From NCBI GenBank assembly GCA_019055375.1, contig JAHQIW010007090.1:1-64000 (forward strand): a stretch of DNA of 64,000 nucleotides, read 5' to 3'. This stretch comes from Parelaphostrongylus tenuis (taxonomy: Eukaryota > Nematoda > Chromadorea > Rhabditida > Metastrongylidae). Numbering within the stretch: position 1 is the first letter of the stretch; each line of letters starts with the position of its first letter. The notes below the pieces were generated by a model. It was not told the origin of the DNA. It saw only the letters and a program-made list of their open reading frames with translations, and made no database searches. Below, piece by piece: positions 48,993 through 59,000 of the stretch. The position numbers and the translations under genes were made by a program.

Positions 48993-49030
<38 letters not shown>
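48993..49030. repeat. (TA)n microsatellite at the 3' end of the RTE element
   Basis: About 19 TA units directly abut the RTE 3' terminus (GTGATACAAGTG on the minus strand). Confidence 0.9.
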
Positions 49031-49033
<3 letters not shown>

Positions 49034-50680
49034 TTGTATCACCTGTCTTTCCGTTCATCGTCGAGTAACTCGAGCGGGTACCAGCAACTCTTCCATTTTT
49101 CCCTATCGCGTGCAAGACTAGCCCAGTGGGTCCTCCTCGCTCTAGGGATTCGCTGAGCATCATCTCTTTCTTCTATCGCTTTCGTGAAGAAATTGGACCA
49201 ACGGGTCAGTGGTCTTCCTTTAGAGCGCTTGACGTCCCGAGGAATCCAGTCGGTAACGGCTCTCGTCCATCGGTTGTCGTTGAAGCGCATCACGTGTCCG
49301 GCCCACCTTATTTTCGATATCCTGGCGTGTAGAACGGCATCTCTGATTTCCGATCGTTAACGTAGGTCGGAACTTCGGATCCTTTCTCTCATTTGCGAGA
49401 TACGGGATACTCCTAGCATTGACCTTTCGACTGCGCGTTCGATAACGGCAAGTGATCTTTCATCCTCCTTACGTAGCGACCAGGTTTCTGCTGCATACGT
49501 CAGGGCAGGGATAATTGCCGAGTCGAAAAGGTGGGCACGGAGTCGGATGTTCTTTGTCCTCTTCACTACATCTTCGATGCTCATAAACGTTCCCCAACCG
49601 CTTGTTTCCTCCTGCTCAACTCTGGAGCTAGGTCCTTCCTCATGTTGATTTTACGACCTAGATAGACGTAATTGGACCATTCGGAGATTGTCGTTCCGTT
49701 GAGCGTGAATGGGGCATTAGAAACCCATCCGTTCCTCATGAACATTGTTTTCGTTAGATTCAGCTGAAGACCAATCTTTCCACAGGCGTTATCGAAATCG
49801 GTCAACATTCCGCTTGGCTGATGTTTGGTGTTATGAGAACGATATCGTCAGCAAAGCGAAGATGGTTTAATTGTCGACCGCCAATTTTCACTCCCATTTC
49901 GTCCCATTCTATTGTTCGCATGACGTTTTGTAGGGTGGCAGTAAATAGTTTTGGCGAAATTGTATGGCCTTGTCGAACCCCTCTTCTTACGTCAATGGTG
50001 ATATTGTTGTAGAATGGAGATATTTTGGTCGTGAAATCTTTATAAAGCTCACGAAGGATCATTATGTACCGAGTAGGGACGCCCTGGTTATCCAGAGCCT
50101 CTATAACCGCTTCTGTTTCCACTGAATCAAGGACTTTCTTCAGATCGATGAAAATGAGACAGAGTGGTTGTTTGTACTCTCGCGAAACTTCAATGAGTCT
50201 TGTGATCGTGTGGATGTGGTCCATGGTACTAAATCCTTTTCTGAACCCTGCTTGTTCGCATGGCTGTCCTTCGTCCAGTGTTCTGTCAATCCTGTTTAGG
50301 ATGACTCGAGTAAAGAGTTTATAGACAACGGACAGCAAACAGATTGGACGATAATTGCCTATGTCCTGAAGGTCTCCGTTTTTGAACAACAATACGGTCT
50401 TGCTGATTTTCCATTGAATAGGGGCCTTGCATTCTGACAGGTAGCGAGTGAAGAGCCGAGCCAGGGTGTTAATGAGAACTGGCGGCAGATTCTTCAGATG
50501 TTCTGGTCTAATCCTGTCTGGACCGGGTGTTGTTCTGTTCTTCACCGACGGTAATAGCATGTCGGATTTCGGAAGGGAGGGCCGGTGGGACGACATATTC
50601 GTCCTGTTTCAATTTATATGACGGTAAGAGGACATGGCTAGCGAAGAGATCCGAGATATACATAGGTATGGAGATATAGA
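49031..50680 (-). mobile_element. RTE-type non-LTR retrotransposon, 5'-truncated
   Basis: Read on the minus strand: PSEIRHAI; then (frame 49802-50596) TPGPDRIRPEHLKN, GNYRPICLLSVVYKLFTRVI, EQAGFRKGFSTMDH, FIDLKKVLDSVE (RT motif with the first Asp), RRGVRQGHTISPKLF and HLRFADDIVLI (the FADD active-site box). Then follow the thumb (GLQLNLTKTMFMRN, YVYLGRKINM) and a C-terminal part (LRAHLFDSAIIPALTYAAET, MRFNDNRWTRAVTDW, SKGRPLTRW). The apurinic-type endonuclease domain normally at the N-terminus is absent. Frame changes near 50550, 49805, 49582 and 49290 break the ORF, and 'KAFD' reads KVLD. The 3' UTR is shared with 8045, 42628 and 57584. It is the best-preserved element in the window but dead. 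Confidence 0.85.
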
Positions 50681-50805
50681 TATAGAGATCCGATATATAT
50701 ATATATATATATATACATATGCATACATATAAATGCTCATATATATCCATACATATACATATATATGCGTATATGTGCATGTATATGCACATATATGTAT
50801 AATTT
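50681..50805. repeat. AT-rich microsatellite flanking the truncated 5' side of the RTE
   Basis: (TA)n at about 50693-50714, then tatatacatatgcatac-type repeats. The Tyr/Ile-rich minus-strand ORF is a product of it. Confidence 0.85.
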
Positions 50806-50999
50806 ATATCAGATTGGTTAAAAGTAACGGCAGTTTATGCACTGTTGAAATTCTTCATTTGATATTGAAAGAAATCCATAAAAAATGTGGCCATATTGTA
50901 TAAGATTACAAATGCGCATTTTTCGCTTCGTTTTTCGTTGCAATGAAGTTTTACATTCTGTTTCTTTCGAATTATTTTAGACTTTGGGAAGAAGGGTGG

Positions 51000-51958
51000 T
51001 TGGTGCAAAGGTAATGGCGATATTACAGATCGAGAGTTCAAAATGAGTTGCTGATTAGCAGAGACAACCTGCAAGATTATCAACGTATTTCGTCCAGAAA
51101 CTGCTAGCGTATGTACAATACAGAGATACTTATGGAGGCGAAAACCTTGAAGATGAGAAACGTAGTGGTGGGCCAAGGAAAGTTGACAATGACCAGTAAA
51201 GAGCAATCATTGAAGCTGATTACCTCAAGACTATACAAAATGTTAAAAACTCAATGTCGAACAGTCTACGATTGTGAGCCATTCTGAGCGAATTGGAAAG
51301 ATGAAGAGGGCTGGTGCAAAAGTAATTGCTTTTCGTCACAGCTAGCCGACAATCACACGTCGCATAACAAACGCTTCGAAGGTTGAACGACTTGGGCTAC
51401 GAAATTTTACTTCATTTTCCATATTTGCTCACATACTAGTTCGCTCTCATCGTCTACTATTTGTTCAAGCATCTCGACATCTTGCAGGAAAACGCTTCCA
51501 CTATCACCAGGATGCAGGAAATGCTTTTCAGGTGTTCGTTGCCTGCTGAGACACTGATTTCTATGACACTGAAATGTACAAGCATGTTGCTCGTTATGTG
51601 CTAATTGTAATGATTCATATTTTGATTAATAAAACTGCAGGCCAAGAGCAATCAAGTGTTAAACACTGCCAATCTAGTAACTTATTTCAGTTGACGGCAA
51701 CTGTGTAAATCGTTCGTCGTCGCCTACTCTATATGAGATGTAGGGACCCCCGAGAGGATTTGCTAAAGACGGAAGTACCTGCCCTACTGACGAGGGTGAA
51801 AGACCGAAACACGTGTATCGTGCTATGCAAAAGCTTGTAACAGAACACATGACGTTTTGGCTCAAATAATAATTATGAGATATAATAAAATCGAGTCTAA
51901 GCTCAGTTGTAGAGATTTGAATACTTATGCTGTGAAATTGCCATTACCTTTGCACCAA
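51000..51958 (+). mobile_element. mariner element with both terminal inverted repeats, decayed
   Basis: TTGGTGCAAAGGTAATGGC at 51000-51018 reappears as its reverse complement ending at 51958. Inside, NLEDEKRSGGPRKVD (plus strand, 51148 onward) matches the 'LEDKPRSGRPS' linker of mariner transposases, and RLGYEILLHF (about 51380) matches 'LGWEVLPHPPYS'. Most of the gene is broken by stops. A second TIR-like sequence (ggctggtgcaaaagtaattg) lies internally at about 51310, so two mariner copies may be joined or nested. A MITE family A arm sits near the right end (51675-51900). The TA target duplication is not intact. Confidence 0.7.
51675..51900. repeat. MITE family A arm nested in the mariner
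   Basis: gttgacggcaactgtg, gtcgtcgcctactctat, gagaggatttgctaaag and gaaacacgtgtatcg are shared with 40225-40440 and other copies. Confidence 0.65.
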
Positions 51959-52084
51959 TCTAATAAATAATGTAGCATATCCACCCAACTGCATATCTTT
52001 TTGCTTTTGAATTTTTTCCTAATTCGATCATGTTCTATCTCGTGCTTTTTTACGCTGTTTGATCCTCATCGATGCTTTATTCAG

Positions 52085-52370
52085 TTTCCACTACTATGGA
52101 AAGTCACAGCGGTTTCAACAAGCATTTATCCCCCTCTACAACAAGGTAAAATCACACCGTCTATCAACGATTGTTGAGACATTTATGAGACAGCACATCT
52201 TAATCTCGATTTTTCAGTCATAAGCGTTCTCGCTTGTCGAGACCTGAGCGACCGAATTTTCTGCAGCTTCCGTCACCATTATATGTCCCGGAACCATCAC
52301 CTTGCACTCCATGCTCGGTGTTCTCATTCGATTTACCGAGTACCCCTGTCATTATTGGAGGCCGTCCAAA
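52085..52370 (+). CDS. 5' exons of a gene; possible alternative N-terminus of the transporter
   Basis: Exon 52085-52145 (ATG at 52096, after the acceptor TTTATTCAG) and exon 52218-52370 (acceptor TTTTTCAG, donor GTGAGT) join in frame: MESHSGFNKHLSPSTT, then HKRSRLSRPERPNFLQLPSP, then PEPSPCTPCSV, ending VIIGGRP plus two bases. It is a Ser/Pro-rich, probably cytoplasmic segment of about 67 aa. If the GTGAGT were not used, TGA follows at once. It ends in phase 2, exactly as the exon at 53091-53215 does, so both could splice to 54850. Whether it is an alternative first part of the transporter or an unrelated gene is open. The exon structure itself is well supported. Confidence 0.55.
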
Positions 52371-53090
52371 GTGAGTGTAAAAATAGATTATCAAAGAACA
52401 CCTATGTGCCAAGAAAGAAGGGAAAAGGTGTCTTTTGCACCGAAACACATATTTGTCCTACTAGGAATTTTATCAATAGCAGAATGTGTGATTTCCACCA
52501 ATGGGCCATTGTGAATTGTTATGCAGTAAATTTCCTTTCATTATGCTATGCTCGCCTACCTCTGTTATATGAACGAATACTATTTTTACTATTGGCTTTT
52601 AGTAGTCAAGTGAATTAAGGCGCAACGTATCAGTACAGTTGATGATTCAGGTACTGTCTTTAAAATATGCTAATCAATCATAGGCAGCTGTTCGATTCTT
52701 GCAATTCACATGAATAACCCTTCTGAACTCACCAATGTTCCATTCGTTATGATAACATTATGGTAGTTTAGAAGTGGGAAAGAAAACATTTACAGCTAAT
52801 TGGAAACTGACGCTATAAAGGCATATAACAAAATAAAAACTCTGAAAAAACTGCAATGTAGATACGAGATTAATTGAAACGGGAGCAAAACAAAAAGGAT
52901 GAGAATGCAGCGTTAAAATCACAAGGTTTTTCTATATTCAAAATACTGGCAACATATTGCATGGAACGAAATTGTTCACAACGCTTCCGATGAAGCTTGA
53001 GCGATCATAAAATTATTGAGATTTCCGCACGTAGATTAAATCGTTTGATTAGGCGATCAGGTGATTTAACGACGACGACATCACCGCGAA
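52371..53090. other. Intergenic or intronic, nothing supported
   Basis: The plus-strand ORFs up to 52618 read out of the exon above in other frames and have no splice support. Confidence 0.35.
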
Positions 53091-56000
53091 ATGTGTTCTC
53101 ATTTGATGCCGCGTTCAATCTCACGTCACCGAAAAACACCACAGACACCAAAAACACCGATATCTCCGCGATTATCAGGGTTGCCAGCAATAGAAGAATC
53201 CAGAGAATCATTTAGGTAAGTGACATTTTAATCGTCAGATCGTCACGAAAGCAAACTATTCGGCATCTGAAAATTGTTTATAACAAATGTAGTCTATAAA
53301 CTTTTATAACGTCGCTGAAATAACACAAAGTTTCATAAGTGTGACCTATAACCTATGCCGCCACTCCTCTACGTTGCAAGGTATCGATCTGTTAGGACGC
53401 AAATCATAGTTGATTATACATATACAATATTTATCAGGGTAGCTGGGTTCGACATCGATACGTATTTGACAAGCCAAACCGTTGGCGCTTGGTCGCTGAC
53501 AGATTGATATGTTATATCGCAGAAAGAGTAATGGCAGAACAGCAGCGTCGGTAGTACAACTGGTTAATATGAGCCCTCGGAAAAAGTGAAATACGGGCTC
53601 AACTCCCGCGTAACTCTGGAAGTTTTGCTATATCACCCAGCACAATTAGATATATATTTGTAACATCACACCACTATTGAAAACGGTTAAATAAGAGTAA
53701 TTCTTGCGCATTGTGCAATTTATTGTTGGTATTGATATTGCTAATTATCGATATTACTATTGCATAACCGTCATCACATCTTCAGCACTACTTGTATTCA
53801 AATGTTCTCTCTCATACACTGTTCAAAGAGGTCATCCATACTTTAAGAGTGGTTTCGGTTGCTACTCAAGAATTTTTTTCTCACCATAAATCTGGTTGAA
53901 TGTGGCTCAAGTCGATTATTTCTGAGATTCTAGGGTAAATGTTATGGTTTGGGCGTTCTCAACACAAAAATTATATGTGCGATCAACCATAATCGGTAGT
54001 TTCCGGTTAGGCGACACGGGATGAGAAACCGATCCCTTTCGCTAGATAAGAACTTTTCATAAGAGTGTTAGTAAATATTTAAAAGCTTAAATCTATAGCT
54101 AGAACCGTACGCGGCCGATTTTTGAAGAAGGTTTGCTTATTTTCTGGAAAGAACGTTTCTGTGCAGTGTATCAGGAAAATCTATTTGATTCACATACGCG
54201 GATAAGCAACTGGTATTAGACCAATTCACGGGTTCCGGGCAGGGGAATAGCGGGGTCGGCGCCATCATCAATTGATTTTTGTTTCGACTAGTCCTATGAA
54301 GAAGCGATCTTCGCTATGCAATTAGGATTTTTTTCTCCGCTTTGAGAGAAGCTTCAAATCAAACGTCTGACCCTGGTACTAAGGAATTTTCTCTACGCTT
54401 TCATGTTCTCTTCATGTTTCAATGAAAGAATGGTTGAACTGCGCGGCCGATGTGAAACATAATTCTATTTCGAATTCTACAGTGTTTAAAAAGAGTCTTT
54501 TCGAATACCAGCCACGTATGGCTCTAAGAGATTTAGCCTTTCGAATGATCACCAACACTTATGAAAAGTTCCTATCCAGCGTAAGGGATCGTTATTGAAT
54601 CATGCCGTCTAGCGAAAAGCAACTTCGTAGTATCCTTCATGAAGCTATGGAGATCTGAAACCTTACAGCTTTAAATAAGAAAGTATTGTCATTGAGTGTA
54701 GAAACAGTTCCACTGCGAATGGATGGAACCGTTGTAATACAACACGAATGTAGTCTACTGCGAAGAAGAAACTTCCAAGTATATTCAACACACTTGTATC
54801 ACTATGCTTCACCTGATCATTAGTAATAGTAAGAGATTTTTGTTTGAAGTTTTGCCATACAACCACCAATAGACAGCCAAACACAGTCTGATGAATCCTC
54901 AACATCGATCGATAATGTTCCATTACAAACACCACAGACTGATTGGAAATCGATTCGTCTGATGGCGGTTATCGTACTTCTCACCAGAATTCAATTCACC
55001 GTCTATTTTGCATCGCTTTGGCCATTTTTACAAGAGGTATGCGTGAATTTTTCGATCGATTCATATATAGGTAAAACGTTTTGGCCTTTGCAAAGTTTCT
55101 AATTCTGATGCTAATCAATATTATACCAATCGGTTCGAGTGTTTTCTTATGACCTTGCTCGAATTTCAAAATATCTGACAATTACTATTTGAGCCAACAC
55201 GTCACGTGATCTGTTTACGGGCTCTTGTATAGCCCGTGTCGTACGTCGTCGCTTGCTCTCTCTAGAGGTATGTAGGGGCACCGAGAGGATTGGCTAAAGA
55301 CAAAGGGCCTGCCCTATTGACAAGGCATCGGGCTGTGCAAGATCCCATAAACAGACCAATGACATGTTGTCAAAAATAATTAGTATCAGCCAATCAATAT
55401 ACCCTGGCAGCATATTTTAAGCTTTTCATGATGCCTTTCATGCCACTTGTAAAAGCTGGACACGTCTTTCGGTCCTTCAGCCTCATTAGTAACACGGCGC
55501 CTTTCGTTTGAGCTAATCTCTTCTAGGGGGATATACTCCTACATACAAAGGAATCGACGACGAAGATGTTACAGTGCAGGCGGAAAAAGAAAAAATCATT
55601 TCACATTTTAGAGATAACGTATCATCACATGTCCTGTCATAAGATTACTCGACATTGTAGTGATCAACAATCGATTGCCTATGGCTGGTGAATTAAATAG
55701 TACCTTTATACTCTACTGTTTTCCTGACAAGAAATCGGTTCGAAGGAAAGCTACTGGGCTACTGATGAGGCTGAAAGGCAGATAAAAGACCTTATGAAAG
55801 GCTTAGATTTTTTCACCCTTTCCGGGAGCTTATATGCTATCCACTACACCAACGAGGTCTATGCTTTGCCTTCCTTCAGTCACGTTTTAACTCTATCGGT
55901 ACTATTCGTAAGCATTCGAAACGGCACGATCTAGACTCAAAAATCGGCACTGATTTCGGTTTTTTGAGCTGCAATAAAGATATTACAGCGTGTTGACTTT

Positions 56001-59000
56001 TAAGCGAAATTGGAGGAAACACAGAATGATAACTGTTAACATTCAGTTAGATGGTAGTGCCACTATGAACGATTATGCATTAATCACTGCCATGTACAGT
56101 ATTGGTATAGCCGGATCTGCACCACTTTTTGGGTATTGGTCAAATAAGGTCAGTTTAGAAATTTGACTACCCTAATCTACAATCGCTTTGGCATCAATGG
56201 ATCTAAGGTGACTTTTAGTCGAGTTCAAAACTTTACTCGATGACCATAGTTTGATTTAATAAAAACATTCAATAACAACCGAAAAGCGATTTGTTTAGTT
56301 AGGATGCATTCGAATACCATCAATATGTTCGATGGTGTTGATGCTTATGACAAACTTATTGTACATCATAATGCATAACTTTACCGGTTACGCTAAATAT
56401 ATGATGGGAATGGCTAGATTCCTCAGCGGAATAGCTGCAGGTGAATTTCTGTACAATCATTTGATATTGATCACCATTCTGTTTATGTACATCTCTCGAT
56501 ACCCCAAATATTGTGTAGGTACCAGCGCTACCCATTCCATTTGATCGGTTTATTGAAATCCATCAACTCCGAAGGTCTTCAGTTTTATACCGCTACTCGA
56601 ATACTTTTTTTTCATGAATGCCATTATGTGCTGATTGATTTGATTCTTTGCGGAATTCAGCCGTTATTCTGGCAGACCGCGTCCAAATCCAAAGAATTTC
56701 GCGTCAGGCGGGACTGGATCCCACATCTCACGTTATCCAGGAGCGCGTGCTCTGGCCCGTTGCACTACTGACGCCCATTTTGCACACTACTCTTTCTATG
56801 CTATAAGGCATTTATCCGTCAGCCGCCAGACGTCAGCGGCCTAACCCGGGCAGTGCAACGGGTTAGAGCACGCGCTCTCGGAAGGAGCGCGATATGGGTT
56901 CGAGTGCTGCCAGACGCGAAAGTTTTGCGCATCACTCTTTATCTTTGGGTATGTCTATAACATTGTACCACCACTGAAAGCGGTTTAATAGAAAGAATTT
57001 TATTCGTTCGCAGATCCTCATCACAGGCACTCGCCGGCCTTTTGAATCGTAAAGGGATTTTTCTAGACATGTCTATCAGAAAGTTCTCACTCTGGAGGTA
57101 TGGGAGACCATGTTGACCAAGATGTGGTAAACTATGTGTACCATATTCCAGTGTCTGTTAGCAGTGCGCTTCTCCCGTCTCATTTTTGCTCAGCTTATTA
57201 ATGTTTGGTGAAGGTATAAAAGAAAAGGTGGTAGGTTTTATGGAAATTGGTGCAGTTTATTAACATGACATCTTAAGGCGGTAATAATCTTCTGCCGATT
57301 TATTGGACTTATGCAGCCACAGTTGAAGATCGCTCTACGGCAGCCGCTCTGTTCGATGGCGCATTTTGCTTAGGAATCGCCTTAGGACCAGGTAAATATC
57401 GATGTATTGAAAGTCGAAGAGAATATGAAGCACGTTGTTCTACTTAATATAGGGTGAAACGTTAGCTCAGCTTCTTTCTGAACCTGACAGTTTTACCTAT
57501 CACTCAATATTTTTGAATTTTTAGCTATGATTTCATGACACTGCTCAAGAAGTGGTAAAGTAAGGAATTGTTGTAAATTATAATTCCGCGCGATAGGGAT
57601 AAATGGAATTGTTGCTGGTGCCCACTCGAGTCACTCGACGGTTAACCGAGCGACGGGTGATACAAGTGATGTGCTAATCACACCAAACCCATTGACTGTT
57701 GGTTGCTAAATACTTCGATGCCTTATGACGCAGAAGGAGTGACAGTTGTGCAAGGGCCTTGGTAACGTAGTGATTAGCACTTGCCTGCGGGTGCAGCTCC
57801 ATCTTGAAGATTAGTCAGTGAAAATAGTTAAAGCCATATTCAGGTTGGAAAGTTAGCGGCTTACGTAAGTTTCGGTGGTTTCGCCCGCTTCATTGGAGTC
57901 ACATGCCCTGCACGCCGGTATCCCTAGTGATATTCAGGATGGAGAAACGTTGATACGGTGAAACACGAATTTGTGCTCTTTACTAGTCTGAACGTACGGG
58001 GCCTGTGGCTTTGATGAGACTGGCGAAATCATCAAAACCGCCGAAGCATGAGTGGCTCATTAATGTATTAACCCCGAAATGGCTTGAAATTTTCTCTGTG
58101 ACAACATTCCTGTAAATCATAAAACTATCGGTCTTTTCAGAATGTTCTTTCTTGTGCTCGATAATATCCCGCATTTCTACAATGAAGATTGATTTTTTTG
58201 TATAGAATTTCGAAATACAGCTGATTTCCATCTCTTAATAATCTCATAAGGATACTTTATGTTTTGAGCCATGGTCTAAGTGCTATACAGGCGCCTGTTT
58301 CATCCTGACGGAGCTCATCAGTAGCACCGTTTCTCAGTTCAGCCGATCCCTTGAGGCTATACTCCTCTATGAAGGAGTAATACGCCGTGTAATAAATACT
58401 CTCTTAATATTATTTTGTAGTAGGTTATGCAAAGTAGAGCATGAGGTCCTGATTTGAAATGTAATGAATTCACTGGAAAGTGGATCAACGAAACGGTAGA
58501 AATATATCAAGAACCACAAAGAAACAATATAAAAGGGGAAACGATTGATTATAAGAACTTGTAAATATTACAGCTTATTTAGGTGATTATGTACACGAGT
58601 TAAGTTAATTAAAGCTTCATTCCTCGTGCATCTTCTCGTTTTCTTCATAAAGCTGCTATTCCTTACAGGTTTTCAGCTAATATTTTCGCTTCTCAACTAC
58701 CCGGGTATCGTATTCGGCTTCACACGAATCAACATGTATACTATGCCTGCAATGGTAGCAAGTGTTCTTATCGGGACCACACTGATATTGATGACCTTCT
58801 TCTTCAATGAAGTTCCGATGTTCTGTAAAGCAAAGCGAAAAGTGTCGATAGCTCAGGTAGATTGAAAAGCATTATAAACAAGATTTTGAATTTGGATGAA
58901 CTAAGGAGTTTTGCGACTTCTGAGAAATTATAAAAAAATATCTTCAGATTCTCGTTTCTCCTTCTCAGTGCCACCATTTGATAAACTAGCTGTATTTTGC

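Noticed and set aside
48930..49163. Ile/Tyr repeat protein on the minus strand
   Set aside because: It is the translation of (TA)n next to the RTE 3' end.
50508..50792. 94-aa minus-strand ORF rich in Tyr and Ile
   Set aside because: Low-complexity translation joined by chance to a frame of the RTE element.
53005..53211. Minus-strand 68-aa ORF beginning like a signal peptide (MILWILLLLATL)
   Set aside because: It is the antisense of a plus-strand exon that has a perfect GTAAGT donor and joins in phase to the transporter.
56701..56774. A functional tRNA gene
   Set aside because: Acceptor and T stems pair, but the anticodon arm is irregular and related copies with a shared tail occur nearby, so a SINE is more likely.
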